Origin: JANLSE01 sp038214135
GTDB taxonomy: Bacteria; Chloroflexota; Chloroflexia; Chloroflexales; Roseiflexaceae
NCBI GenBank assembly: GCA_038214135.1
Contig: JBBQSD010000031.1
Coordinates: forward strand, 1 to 52,044
Length of the DNA: 52,044 nucleotides
Direction: 5' to 3'
The notes under the pieces were generated by a model, which was given only the letters and a program-made list of their open reading frames with translations, did no database searches and had not been told where the DNA came from. Both the position numbers and the translations under genes were made by a program. Numbering within the stretch: position 1 is the first letter of the stretch; every line of letters begins with the position of its first letter. Below are positions 1 through 8,710 of the stretch, one piece after another.

Positions 1-188
1 AGCATGACGACCAATGCCATCCTCAACGGGCGATTCACGAACCGCCCAGCATGACGACCAATGCCATCCTCAACGGGCGGTTCGCGAACCGCCCAGCATG
101 ACGACCAATGCCATCCTCAACGGGCGGTTCACGAACCGCCCAGCATGACGACCAATGCCATCCTCAACGGGCGGTTCACGAACCGCCC
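1..188. repeat. 47-bp tandem repeat array, four copies
   Basis: Four contiguous copies of a 47-bp unit start at 1, 48, 95 and 142. They differ only at one or two bases in the palindromic half (cgattcacg, cggttcgcg, cggttcacg). Each unit joins a non-palindromic segment beginning agcatgacgaccaatgcc to the palindrome gggcggttcgcgaaccgccc, which also occurs singly at 10193, 11449, 30869 and 37327. The array may continue to the left of the window. No spacers separate the copies, so it is not a CRISPR array. Confidence 0.95.
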
Positions 189-232
189 CTACGGGTATGG
201 TTGACCCAATGACATCGTTGCAAAAACACACG

Positions 233-253
233 CCGCGCGGCTTCAGCCCGCGG
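233..253. repeat. Dispersed palindrome of the cttcagcccgcgg family
   Basis: A short inverted repeat (ccgcg...cgcgg around ggcttcagc) lies just past the stop codon of the minus-strand ABC gene. Relatives are at 25020-25039, 25101-25118 and 44514-44533. It is GC-rich and has no T-run. Confidence 0.7.
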
Positions 254-257
254 CATG

Positions 258-968
258 CTAGAGCGCAATCACCGATTCCTCAACCAGGTTCCCTTCGGCA
301 ATCCGGAACACCCGATCAGCCAGCCCAATCACCTCTGGGCTATGCGTGACCATCAGCAGATTCTTGCCAGCCTGGCGTGTGAGTGTATCAATCAAATTCA
401 GCACAATCTGGCCCGTTTCGGTATCGAGGTTGCCAGTTGGTTCATCGGCCAACACCAGCACTGGATCGTGAACAAGTGCGCGAGCGACTGCGATACGCTG
501 CTGTTCGCCACCCGAGAGCCGATCCGGGAACGTCGATTGCCGATCAGCAAGGCCAACTCGATCCAAAAGCTCAAGAGCATGGCGTCGATCTCGTGCTGCA
601 GTACGGCCATTCAATTCAAGCGGCAGCAGCAAATTCTCAAGCACCGTCAGGGTTGCAACCAGATTGAAAAACTGGAAGATAAACCCGATCTTCTGGCGTC
701 GAAACAGAGTTCTATCATATTCAGAAAGGCGCGTAATCGCCTGCCCCGCCACAATTACTTCACCAGCATCTGGCGTGTCGATGCCACTCACCAGGTTAAG
801 CAGGGTGCTTTTGCCAGAGCCGCTTTTGCCAACCAGAACGGTAAACTCACCTGGCGCAAAACCAACGCTCACATCACGCAGAACAACCCGCTGACGGCCA
901 CCCTCGGCATACCATTTACTCACACGCTCAAGGCGAATGAGCGCTTCGGGTTGGATGTTGTTGTTCAT
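258..968 (-). CDS. ABC transporter ATP-binding protein, MacB/LolD type
   Basis: A 236-residue ATPase that would power a membrane export or extraction permease at the cytoplasmic face. Visible motifs are Walker A GKSGSGKST, the Q-loop region FIFQFFNLVATLTVLENL, signature LSGGEQQRIAVARAL, Walker B VLVLADEPTGNLD and switch histidine MVTHSPE. The Q-loop wording and the DEPTGNLD tail are typical of the MacB/LolD/FtsE branch. The open frame extends 18 codons further upstream to 1022, but MNNNIQPEAL at 968 fits the family length better. No partner permease is in the window; it could lie to the left, since the gene reads towards the window edge. Family call is firm, substrate unknown. Confidence 0.93.
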   Translation of the reverse strand: MNNNIQPEALIRLERVSKWYAEGGRQRVVLRDVSVGFAPGEFTVLVGKSGSGKSTLLNLVSGIDTPDAGEVIVAGQAITRLSEYDRTLFRRQKIGFIFQFFNLVATLTVLENLLLPLELNGRTAARDRRHALELLDRVGLADRQSTFPDRLSGGEQQRIAVARALVHDPVLVLADEPTGNLDTETGQIVLNLIDTLTRQAGKNLLMVTHSPEVIGLADRVFRIAEGNLVEESVIAL

Positions 969-1072
969 GGATGTTCTTTTCGCTGCTGTTGCTGGGCTAT
1001 CCCAGATTGTGCATTTTAGCACATACTGAACATACGGGCCGAGAGGCTGGACGGATGTGGCTAATCAGGCCG

Positions 1073-1101
1073 TTGACAGGTACTGATCAATTGGGTAGAC
1101 T
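1073..1101 (+). promoter_or_regulatory. Sigma70-type promoter for the zinc-ribbon protein gene
   Basis: TTGACA at 1073-1078 and TAGACT at 1096-1101 are separated by 17 bases. The start codon is at 1205, giving a leader of roughly 100 bases. The perfect -35 box makes this one of the better promoter candidates in the window. Confidence 0.6.
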
Positions 1102-1204
1102 ACACTTAATTCGATACCCTCATAATCTTAACTAAACACGTTGCACGTTACCGTGGCGTGTTGCTCTATTCCCGCCTCGCCTTGCGAAAGAAGGAGCATG
1201 TCGC

Positions 1205-2773
1205 GTGGATTCCTCTGATGCCAAGAAATTTTGCCCCGAGTGTGGCACCCCAAACCGCAGTGCGAGCCGGTTTTGTGTGAAGTGTGGCGCAGTGCTTCCA
1301 GAGACACAAGCGCCCACTGCTCCAGCCACTGCTCCAGCCGCTACGCCAGATGCCCCAAAGCCCCGAACTGCCCCACTTAATGATCCAAGCCCCGATGCAC
1401 CAACCCAGATTCCTGGCCGAACCGCGCCTGCGCCCGAACAAACCGCAGCGCTGCCAAAAGCCGAAGCCACACCGCGTAAAAGCGAAACCCTGCCACCACG
1501 CAAGAGCGAGAATCCACCGACCGATGATCAAACAGCACGCCCGATCCCGCCAATTCCAGCCATCCCGAATCCGGTTGGGCAACCAAATCAATCGACCGCA
1601 AAACTCCCGCCGGTTAGCAATCTGCCACCGGCGGGGAATCTGCCGCCAGCAGGAAATTTGCCACCTGCGGAGAATCTTCCACCAGCCGGGAACCTGCCGC
1701 CCAGTTCATCGAATACGCCACCACCGCCAAGTGGCCGCTCAAATCGCATGCTCCTGATTGGTGGCGGGTGCCTGGTTGGCCTTATCGTTCTGGCGCTGCT
1801 GGCGTATGTCACATTCCAGGCGATTGCAACCGTCATGCCGCCAGCTCTGACTCCGCGGCCAACGCCTAGTCGTTCATCAACTCCAGAGACAAGCTCGGAT
1901 CGACCAACCAATGTGAGTATTATTCAGACGGAACAAGCGGAACAGGATGCGACCGCGAGTGCCGAGCCGACAGACGAACCACCACCTGAACCGACTATTG
2001 AGCCAACAAACACGCCGCTTCCCAAAACAATAGCGACGAGAGCGCCAACCCCAACCGATGAGGTGGCGCCAACGCCAGAAGAGCCAGTACCAACCGACGA
2101 GCCAACCGCAGTGGCAGAGGCATCGATCATCGTGACGGAGATTAGCGAGAAGGATGCCACGGATTTCCGAACAGCCCACGATAAGGTCGTCCAGACATAC
2201 AAACAACTGTTGTTCGAGAGCTTTGAGGAGGGCAATCGAACCAAGGCACGCTGGAATTATGGGGCAAATGGCCGCCAACTCCTGAATAATCGCTATGAGA
2301 TCACGATCAACAAAACCAAGACATACAACCCCGATTACTGGAAGCAGCAACCAGCCAATCTCAGCGAAGAATACACAATCGAGTTGGAGGTACGCTTCCC
2401 AACCATAGAGAAGTTTGCGCGGGTTGGCATCACCTTTGATGTACAACAGGATACCAACCTGAACTGGCTGTATCTGATGGGCAATGATGGCAATTGGTAT
2501 ATCTTCCGCAATTCGATACCAATCGCCTCTGGGCGTTTACCAGAAAAGTTCGCAATCAATGCCGATACCCCCTACAGCCTGTGGGTTTGGCGTACGCCTG
2601 CTGGGTTACTGTTCTTCTTCAATGGGGAACTGATCGCCGTTGCGCCAAAGGATGCGATTGGTGCCGATTTCCCGACAGGCAAGGTTGGAGTCGTTGGCGT
2701 CTCGGGTGTCAACGAGAGCGATGTCCCGGTGACGGTGTATGTCGATAATTTCCTTGTAAAGCGGAAGACGTAG
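1205..2773 (+). CDS. Zinc-ribbon, single-pass membrane protein with a C-terminal lectin-like domain
   Basis: 522 residues, start GTG, with AAGGAG eight bases upstream; the nearby ATG at 1198 is out of frame. An N-terminal zinc ribbon has cysteines 10, 13, 24 and 27 (CPECG...CVKCG). A proline-rich stretch follows with tandem NLPPAG repeats, then one membrane segment near residues 180-208 (LIGGGCLVGLIVLALLAYV), then a Thr/Pro/Glu-rich linker. The last 180 residues (from about FESFEEG) have the beta-rich, Trp/Phe-rich look of a concanavalin/LamG-like jelly roll. Inferred topology: cytoplasmic zinc ribbon, extracytoplasmic sugar- or surface-binding domain. The stop codon lies within a repeat-like hairpin sequence. 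Function unknown; the name describes architecture only. Confidence 0.85.
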   Translation: MDSSDAKKFCPECGTPNRSASRFCVKCGAVLPETQAPTAPATAPAATPDAPKPRTAPLNDPSPDAPTQIPGRTAPAPEQTAALPKAEATPRKSETLPPRKSENPPTDDQTARPIPPIPAIPNPVGQPNQSTAKLPPVSNLPPAGNLPPAGNLPPAENLPPAGNLPPSSSNTPPPPSGRSNRMLLIGGGCLVGLIVLALLAYVTFQAIATVMPPALTPRPTPSRSSTPETSSDRPTNVSIIQTEQAEQDATASAEPTDEPPPEPTIEPTNTPLPKTIATRAPTPTDEVAPTPEEPVPTDEPTAVAEASIIVTEISEKDATDFRTAHDKVVQTYKQLLFESFEEGNRTKARWNYGANGRQLLNNRYEITINKTKTYNPDYWKQQPANLSEEYTIELEVRFPTIEKFARVGITFDVQQDTNLNWLYLMGNDGNWYIFRNSIPIASGRLPEKFAINADTPYSLWVWRTPAGLLFFFNGELIAVAPKDAIGADFPTGKVGVVGVSGVNESDVPVTVYVDNFLVKRKT

Positions 2774-2918
2774 GGGCGAACCTCGTGTTCGCCTGCGGTG
2801 ACATGCCATGATTGGCATTGTGGGCGTATGCGATACGTCCCAACACAACGATGACCGATGACGGTATCGGTGGGTAGCGAGGGGGCAATTCCCCCTCGCC
2901 CAGGCGTGGGAGCGGGGG
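2774..2918. repeat. Hairpin-rich gap between convergent genes
   Basis: Holds a 7-bp stem at 2775-2781/2787-2793 (ggcgaac/gttcgcc) and a perfect 9-bp stem at 2877-2885/2891-2899 (gcgaggggg/ccccctcgc). A ctcgcccc-type repeat follows and runs into the 3' end of the phosphatase gene. The hairpins could end transcription from both sides, but no T-run follows them. Confidence 0.6.
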
Positions 2919-5900
2919 CTAGGGGGCGAGGGGATCAAGCGTATCCAACCGCTTAATCACCATCAGGGTGACATCATCGTAGATCACGCCATTGGTGAAG
3001 GCATACATGGCCGTGTTGATCGCTTCAATAATTGCTGTGGCGGAATCGCTGCGATGGCGCTGAACAACCTCGATCAGTCGTGGGACGCCGAATTGTTCAT
3101 TGGCATCATCGAAGGCTTCGGTCACGCCATCGGTATAGCAGACGAGTACATCGCCTGGGTGAAATTCTACCTCGGCTTGCCCAAGTTGGATCTCTTCCAA
3201 CACACCCAATGCGATCCCTGGCGTCGATAATTCTTTGACACTGCCATCATAACAGAACAACAATGGCGGGTTATGGCCAGCGCAACAGTAGATCAAGCGG
3301 CCACTAATCGGTTCAACAACACCATAGAAGATCGTCACAAACATGGCCGATTCAGAATCGCGAGCGATCCAGCGGTTGGCCCGTACCAATGCCTGCGATG
3401 GCGGTGAACCATCGAGTGCAGCGGCCCGTACGAGGCTGCGAGAGAGTGCCATGAACATGGCAGCTGGAACACCTTTATCGCTCACATCGGCAATCACAAA
3501 CCCAAGTTGGGGATTGGGCGGCTCAACAATTTCAAACCGATCTGGTGTGATGAGGGCCGCCCGTTGCAGCGCTGCTGACGCTGCTTCCACGCTTGGCTGA
3601 TCGATCACCCGAGCCTCTGGGATTGGCAGCCACCAGTAATCATAGAAATCCCCACCAACGATCCGCGCCGAACGCCAATCGGCGGCTGCATCCCAGCCAG
3701 CAATTTCCGGGACAGCCTTTGGCAGTAGTGCGGTTTGCACATCGCGGGCCACCCGTAGTTCCTCTTCCAACCTCGCCGCAGAGGCTGCCTCCTGGGCCAA
3801 TAGCGCACTCTCGATCGCCCCAGCAATCTGGTTGGCAATCCCGGTATAGAGCGTCATCTCGCGGGCGGTAAAACCCTTGCGCTGCTCATGATAATCGGCC
3901 ACCAGCAGCCCTAATGCCGCCCCACGCGACCACAGCGGCAATGCCAACAGGCTCTGTCCGCCAAATGGTTCCAGGATTGGCGGGCAGACATAGCGCCGCG
4001 AGCCGGCATCATCAACAGCTACCGCAATCAGCGAGCGAATGACATCAGCCAGCAGTGGGGCATCTTCCGCACCAAATGGCCATCCAATGAATGCCGAGCG
4101 TTGTAGTTCATTCAGGCCATAGGCAGCCCGTGGTGTAAACGTTGCCTGGCTGCGATCCCACATGAGGCAATAGCAGCGATCACAGCCCAATAGCAATGGC
4201 GGCAGGCGCACAACCGTCTGCAGCAGTTCATCCAGCGTTGAGGTACGGGCGATATTCTCGGCAACCTGAAGCAATGCGTTGAGCGTCCAGGATTCTTCGC
4301 GTTGGGCTGTGAATGCACGCGCACTCTCAATTGCAACAGCAATCTGATCCGCCATTGTCTGCATCACCGCCAGATCGCGCTGGCGAAAGCCACACACCTC
4401 AGCGCTCTGTAGATCCAGTACCCCAATAATCTGATCGCCAAAGCGTAGCGGAACAACCAGTTCGGAACGAGTCTGGGCATCATCGCCGATATAGCGTGGA
4501 TCCGCACGGACATCATCAACAAGCAGTGGTTGGCCATCCTGGGCTGCACTGCCAACCAACCCCTGGCCAAGCCGCATTGTTCCATTGCTAACGGCTGCGA
4601 GCGCATCACCTTCGGCGGTGCTGGCCCGAAAGACAAGCGTATCGGCTGATTCGAGTGTAAAGATATGCACCGGATGATACTCAAAGTGTTCGCGAATCAG
4701 CCGCACCACCGAAAGCAGCAGTTCATCTGGATCGAGAATGGCGGTGATCCGCTCGCTGACCTCGTGGATAGCCTGGAGTTGAACAGCGCGCTGGCGGGCA
4801 TCGTCATAGGCCCGCGCCTTGGCAATCGCAACCGCTGCCTGATCGGCAATCAGCGAGAGCAGACGCATATCATCGGTATCGAAGGTGCGCGCAATATAGC
4901 TCTGGATCGAAATACTGCCGATCACCGCCTCACCAGCCAGTAACGGCACATAGATTCCGGAACGGGGTGGGCGCTCGCTCTGATAGCGAGGCCGGGCAGG
5001 CAGATGCTCCATCTCATCGGCAAAATCCTCGACCAACAACGCCCGGCCTGTCTGGCGCATCCAGCCAACAATCCCATCGCCCAATGGCAGATCGACGGTC
5101 AGGCGTGGTAGCCGTACCCGATCCTGAACGCGCACCATCAGCGTATAGCGATCGCTATCTGGTTCAAACAGGCCCAGATGAAACGATGAGGTATCGACAA
5201 CCTTACTGGCCTCACGATAGATTAAGTCACATAAAGCGTCAGCATCCAGTTCGGCACGAATAATCGCCCGGCTGGCCTCATTCAGGAGCGCCAATTCACG
5301 AACCGAGCGACGTTGGCGGCGCAAATTCTGGGCAGCCTGCCGTACCGCAATGCTCACCGCCAGCAGCGCCGCGCCGCTCATGATGAAATAGATCGGGCCA
5401 AGCACCATATAGATTGCGGCAAATAGTGCGGCAAATGGGAGTGGAGCAACCTCGGCCAATAGCATGGGCCACCACGATGATTGCCACCATGTGATCAGCC
5501 CGCTGTGGCCACCCTGCAGTATTTCGCGTAGCGCACGAGCGGTTTGGATTGTTGCAACATAACAGGGGATAAAAAGGAGCAACGAAAAAGGGGCCGCCAC
5601 ACCAAGTTGGTTGGCCAGGGATGCCCCAAACAGAACGGCTATAGCACGCACACTACTACGGAATAATGGGCGACCGACAAAGGTGAGGAACGACCATGGG
5701 CGGCGATAGATCAATGGTTGAAATATGCCAAATAGCAGCCCAGAGATCGCTGCGATCAGTGCAGCTTCGCCAGGCGGCAGTGCTAACGCCGCCGCCAGAA
5801 GCACAATCCCAACCAGGCTATGTGGATCGGCGGGGGGAATGCGGAAACCGAACAGCTCAATAAATAGCGCCAACCCCGCAAAGAGCAGCACCGTCATCGG

Positions 5901-5990
5901 CGCGGCCTGCAGGCCAGTGGCCAGAAGCCAAGCCCACCCAAGCGCCGCAACGCCGAGGAAATATAGAATCAGCGTGCGCTCACGATTCAA
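2919..5990 (-). CDS. Membrane-bound GAF/SpoIIE protein phosphatase, RsbU-like
   Basis: 1023 residues. Roughly residues 1-225 are hydrophobic with several membrane segments. Three GAF-like domains follow (about 245-395, 410-565, 580-735), then a SpoIIE/PP2C phosphatase (about 770-1010) with metal-ligand motifs GGDFYDY, VIADVSDKGVPAAMF and CYTDGVTEAFD. In partner switching such enzymes dephosphorylate a STAS antagonist, freeing it to capture an anti-sigma kinase. The two upstream genes encode exactly those partners, so this is the likely sensor-phosphatase of the block. The start appears to be TTG at 5990, 27 bases after the stop of the fusion gene; the next in-frame Met would cut into the membrane region. 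The last residues (DPLAP) are encoded by the ctcgcccc-type repeat. Confidence 0.92.
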   Translation of the reverse strand: MNRERTLILYFLGVAALGWAWLLATGLQAAPMTVLLFAGLALFIELFGFRIPPADPHSLVGIVLLAAALALPPGEAALIAAISGLLFGIFQPLIYRRPWSFLTFVGRPLFRSSVRAIAVLFGASLANQLGVAAPFSLLLFIPCYVATIQTARALREILQGGHSGLITWWQSSWWPMLLAEVAPLPFAALFAAIYMVLGPIYFIMSGAALLAVSIAVRQAAQNLRRQRRSVRELALLNEASRAIIRAELDADALCDLIYREASKVVDTSSFHLGLFEPDSDRYTLMVRVQDRVRLPRLTVDLPLGDGIVGWMRQTGRALLVEDFADEMEHLPARPRYQSERPPRSGIYVPLLAGEAVIGSISIQSYIARTFDTDDMRLLSLIADQAAVAIAKARAYDDARQRAVQLQAIHEVSERITAILDPDELLLSVVRLIREHFEYHPVHIFTLESADTLVFRASTAEGDALAAVSNGTMRLGQGLVGSAAQDGQPLLVDDVRADPRYIGDDAQTRSELVVPLRFGDQIIGVLDLQSAEVCGFRQRDLAVMQTMADQIAVAIESARAFTAQREESWTLNALLQVAENIARTSTLDELLQTVVRLPPLLLGCDRCYCLMWDRSQATFTPRAAYGLNELQRSAFIGWPFGAEDAPLLADVIRSLIAVAVDDAGSRRYVCPPILEPFGGQSLLALPLWSRGAALGLLVADYHEQRKGFTAREMTLYTGIANQIAGAIESALLAQEAASAARLEEELRVARDVQTALLPKAVPEIAGWDAAADWRSARIVGGDFYDYWWLPIPEARVIDQPSVEAASAALQRAALITPDRFEIVEPPNPQLGFVIADVSDKGVPAAMFMALSRSLVRAAALDGSPPSQALVRANRWIARDSESAMFVTIFYGVVEPISGRLIYCCAGHNPPLLFCYDGSVKELSTPGIALGVLEEIQLGQAEVEFHPGDVLVCYTDGVTEAFDDANEQFGVPRLIEVVQRHRSDSATAIIEAINTAMYAFTNGVIYDDVTLMVIKRLDTLDPLAP

Positions 5991-6017
5991 ACAAGTGCCT
6001 GTGGATGAATCAACCGG

Positions 6018-6746
6018 CTAGCCAAATGCCGCCATCGCGTCATCACGAGTTTGGTGGATGGAAAAAACCTGGGTAAACCCGGTGATTGCAAAGACTTCGT
6101 AGACCTGCGGCTGAAGTTCGCACAAGCGGAATTCGCCACCATTGGCGATCAGATCCTTGCGAACAAGTAGCAGCGCCCGCAATCCACTACTGCTCATAAA
6201 CGTCACATCGGACAAATCAAGCAGAATGTTGCGAGTTCCCGATGATACCGCCGCTCGAACTTGCGTCAGCGCCGCCGCCGTACTCACCGCATCCAGCCGA
6301 CCATGCAATTCAAAGATTCGTGCAGGGCCAGCCGCCGGCCCAATACGCTTCGTCATCGTGAGGGTATTGCCACGTTGCTGATCATATTCAAACCGAACCG
6401 AATCCATGAGCCGCCCCATTAGGTAGATTCCAAGGCCGCCAGGCTGGCGCTCTTCGAGTGGCGAACTGATATTGGGCGCCGGCACATCGGCAGGGCTGAA
6501 GCGCCGCCCGCGATCACGCAATGTGATCGCAAACTGAACCCCATCCACCCGCCAACTTAATTCGATATCGCCAACCTGCCCAGGGCCGTAGCCATGCTGA
6601 ATAATGTTTGTGGCCGCCTCATCAACCGCCAGTTGCACCTGCCAAGCAGCATGATCATCCAAGCCGACTCGCACCGTGGCATCAATAATAAAATCACTGA
6701 TGCGGGCAAGTGATTCAAGCGTGGCCGGGATTGTAATTGAGTCCAT
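6018..6746 (-). CDS. Anti-sigma kinase / STAS antagonist fusion protein
   Basis: 242 residues with two partner-switching modules in one chain. Residues 1-135 are a GHKL/HATPase domain of the RsbW/SpoIIAB type: N-box AVDEAATNIIQHGY (E43, N47), DRGRRF at 78-83 and GGLGIYLM at 103-110. Residues 140-242 are a STAS domain with the usual phospho-acceptor loop MSSSGLRALL (Ser185-187). RsbW-like kinases normally phosphorylate a separate STAS protein at this serine. Here kinase and substrate are linked, so self-phosphorylation is possible, or one half may serve only for docking. It lies between the stand-alone STAS gene (100-bp gap) and the SpoIIE phosphatase (27-bp gap), all on the minus strand. Confidence 0.9.
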   Translation of the reverse strand: MDSITIPATLESLARISDFIIDATVRVGLDDHAAWQVQLAVDEAATNIIQHGYGPGQVGDIELSWRVDGVQFAITLRDRGRRFSPADVPAPNISSPLEERQPGGLGIYLMGRLMDSVRFEYDQQRGNTLTMTKRIGPAAGPARIFELHGRLDAVSTAAALTQVRAAVSSGTRNILLDLSDVTFMSSSGLRALLLVRKDLIANGGEFRLCELQPQVYEVFAITGFTQVFSIHQTRDDAMAAFG

Positions 6747-6845
6747 AGGCTAGTAATGCGTATTGTGGAAATCCAAGGCCTAGCGAGCAACTAAACACAA
6801 TATCTTGCCTGGTTCACAGCTCAACGAGGCCTCAGACATTACACA

Positions 6846-7196
6846 CTAATAGGAACCAACCGCATCTGTTGTGTCTGCGAAGATTTCAAACAAGGAGGTA
6901 AAACCAGTCAGATCGAACACCTCTTTGATGCGCGGCGGCAAATTCGCAATGCGTACATCACCACCCTCAATGTCCGTCAGTTTCCATTCGCGAGCACGCT
7001 TACGGGCCTCGATCAACACCCGCAGACCAGGGCTGGCAACATATTCGAGTTCGGCGAGATCCAACACCAGACGATAGCGACCCTGTTCGAATAACCGATC
7101 GATCTCTGTTCTCAGTTGTGGTGCATGCAGGGCATCCAAACGCCCGACAAGCTTGAGCAGATCCACACGATTCAGCCGCTTGTGAGTGATCTCCAT
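6846..7196 (-). CDS. STAS-domain anti-sigma factor antagonist, RsbV-like
   Basis: 116 residues, a complete single STAS domain. The expected phospho-serine loop reads YVASPGLRVLIEA (Ser55); the residue after the serine is proline where family members usually have Ser, Thr or Ala. Such proteins bind an anti-sigma kinase when unphosphorylated and are reset by a SpoIIE phosphatase; both partners are encoded just downstream. A strong AAGGAGG site precedes the ATG, and a promoter candidate lies at 7231-7261, so this is probably the first gene of the partner-switching operon. The actual target sigma factor is not in the neighbourhood. Confidence 0.9.
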   Translation of the reverse strand: MEITHKRLNRVDLLKLVGRLDALHAPQLRTEIDRLFEQGRYRLVLDLAELEYVASPGLRVLIEARKRAREWKLTDIEGGDVRIANLPPRIKEVFDLTGFTSLFEIFADTTDAVGSY

Positions 7197-7230
7197 CGTC
7201 AGCCTCCTTCAGACAACTACGGTTCTGCCG

Positions 7231-7261
7231 ATTATAGCATGCTCTACACATGTGCGTGACA
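7231..7261 (-). promoter_or_regulatory. Promoter candidate for the partner-switching operon
   Basis: On the minus strand TATAAT (7236 to 7231) is preceded by TGC, an extended -10. A weak TGTCAC -35 lies 19 bases upstream (7261-7256). It is about 35 bases before the STAS gene start. Confidence 0.5.
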
Positions 7262-7304
7262 CAAGTTTATTATTCGTTAGTCGAAGCTATACCCGAATCT
7301 CGAA

Positions 7305-7313
7305 TGGTATAAT
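7305..7313 (+). promoter_or_regulatory. Extended -10 element for the Uma2 gene
   Basis: TGGTATAAT lies 40 bases before the ATG at 7353. No good -35 is visible at the expected distance, as is common for extended -10 promoters. Confidence 0.45.
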
Positions 7314-7352
7314 GCAATAGCGCGGGTTTGATCGAGCATACGAGGAGATATA

Positions 7353-7973
7353 ATGATGACCGTTGCAGAAAACGCACCAACCCTATGGATGGTCTGGCCT
7401 CAGCAACACCTTGAGATCGATCTGAAACCACTCCAGGGTCTCTGGACCGAGCAACTCTATCTCAAGCTCACCGACCAGACCAACCAGCTGATTGAGTTTA
7501 CCGATGGTGAGATCGAGGTGTTGCCCAGGCCAACACGCAAACATCAGGTTATTCTCGCGCTGTTGTACGAACTCTTCGTCGCGACCGTTCGACCACAGGG
7601 TGGATTGGTACTGTTTTCCGCACTGCGTATGCAGATTCGGCCTGCCAAATATCGTGAGCCTGATTTGTTATTGCTGTTGGATCGCAACGACATACGCAAC
7701 CAAGATGCGTTCTGGCTTGGTGCCGATCTGGTTGTCGAAATTGTCAGCCCAGATGACCCTGAGCGCGACACGATCACGAAGCGTGCCGATTATGCTGAAG
7801 CCAATATCCCCGAATATTGGATTGTCAACCCACTTGATCAGACGATCACCGTGCTTACGCTCGCCGATGACCGCTATATTGAGCATGGTCTCTTCCAGCG
7901 CGGCAGCCAAGCTTCCTCACAACTCCTAACAGGATTCAGTGTCGATGTTGATGCAATCTTCGATGCACAATGA
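7353..7973 (+). CDS. Uma2 family (DUF820) endonuclease-like protein
   Basis: 206 residues. The order of conserved segments is that of Uma2/DUF820, a PD-(D/E)XK-like fold abundant in Chloroflexota and Cyanobacteria: LIEFTDGEIEVLP, then KYREPDLLLLL, then WLGADLVVEIVSPDDPERD and AEANIPEYWIVNP. The acidic residues of REPDLLLL and the Glu of VVEIVSP are the presumed metal ligands. The biological role of the family is not settled. GAGGAG sits five bases before the ATG; a second ATG follows directly. The gene stands alone between oppositely oriented genes. Confidence 0.9.
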   Translation: MMTVAENAPTLWMVWPQQHLEIDLKPLQGLWTEQLYLKLTDQTNQLIEFTDGEIEVLPRPTRKHQVILALLYELFVATVRPQGGLVLFSALRMQIRPAKYREPDLLLLLDRNDIRNQDAFWLGADLVVEIVSPDDPERDTITKRADYAEANIPEYWIVNPLDQTITVLTLADDRYIEHGLFQRGSQASSQLLTGFSVDVDAIFDAQ

Positions 7974-8032
7974 TGCTTATTGAAAGAACAAATGAACATC
8001 TGGCGATGTTGTTCTCTTGTTCTCAATCTACA

Positions 8033-8710
8033 TTATGCTTTGTCGCCAGAATAGACTACAAAGCGATACCACTGATACCAGCAATTGACCTCCTGTAAGC
8101 CTGCTTCCGCCAGCCACGCTAATTGGCTTGCCAGTGGAACCGTCTGATCGTGGCGCATCCGTTCCTGTGCTGCAACGAGATCCTCATTGCGTATGCCCGT
8201 TGCTCGAACCTTTTCCAGCCAGATGCTCTCATACTGTTGCTCGATCGCTGGCGTTGGCCCAAGAATTTGTTCAATATGAATGAAACGCCCGCCAGATGGC
8301 AACATCGTGGCAATATCGTGAAATAATTGTTGCTTGTGAACGTCATCGATATGATGAATAGCCAATGCCGACACAATCAGATCAAAGCTGCCAAGATCAC
8401 GAACCTTGGTCATATCCAATTGTTGAATATGGGTACGTTCGCCATATGGCTGCAATCGTTCTGCGGCCTTGGCCAACATATCCGGCGCAAGATCGATCAG
8501 CGTGAGATCTGCCTGTGGGTAGCGTGCGGCGATCAATGCCGAAAATAGGCCCGTCCCAGCCCCAATATCAAGGATACGCAGAGGCCGATTCAGATCGGCA
8601 GGCAAAAGGCGTAGCGCCGTACCATACAGATCATCAAAACATGGCAATAACTGGCGGCGGGTGCCATCATAGTATTGAGCAGCCTGATCAAATAGTTCGG
8701 CAACAGTCAT
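8033..8710 (-). CDS. Class I SAM-dependent methyltransferase
   Basis: 225 residues from the ATG at 8710, chosen because AAGGAG lies just upstream; the frame runs 16 codons further into repeat sequence. Motif I is ILDIGAGTGLFSALI, followed by the acidic end of the second strand (LTLIDLAPDMLAKA) and the motif FDLIVSALAIHHIDD. This is the Methyltransf_25 type seen in enzymes acting on small molecules, quinones or tRNA. The substrate cannot be read from sequence. The stop codon overlaps a short ttgttctcttgttctcaatc stretch that resembles the aacaagagaacaag repeats elsewhere. Confidence 0.88.
   Translation of the reverse strand: MTVAELFDQAAQYYDGTRRQLLPCFDDLYGTALRLLPADLNRPLRILDIGAGTGLFSALIAARYPQADLTLIDLAPDMLAKAAERLQPYGERTHIQQLDMTKVRDLGSFDLIVSALAIHHIDDVHKQQLFHDIATMLPSGGRFIHIEQILGPTPAIEQQYESIWLEKVRATGIRNEDLVAAQERMRHDQTVPLASQLAWLAEAGLQEVNCWYQWYRFVVYSGDKA

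Noticed and set aside
1..188. CRISPR array
   Set aside because: The units are contiguous tandem copies without unique spacers, and no cas genes are present.
255..1019. 254-codon open frame on the plus strand
   Set aside because: Exact antisense of the ABC ATPase gene; the translation is Gln/His/Ile-rich shadow sequence.
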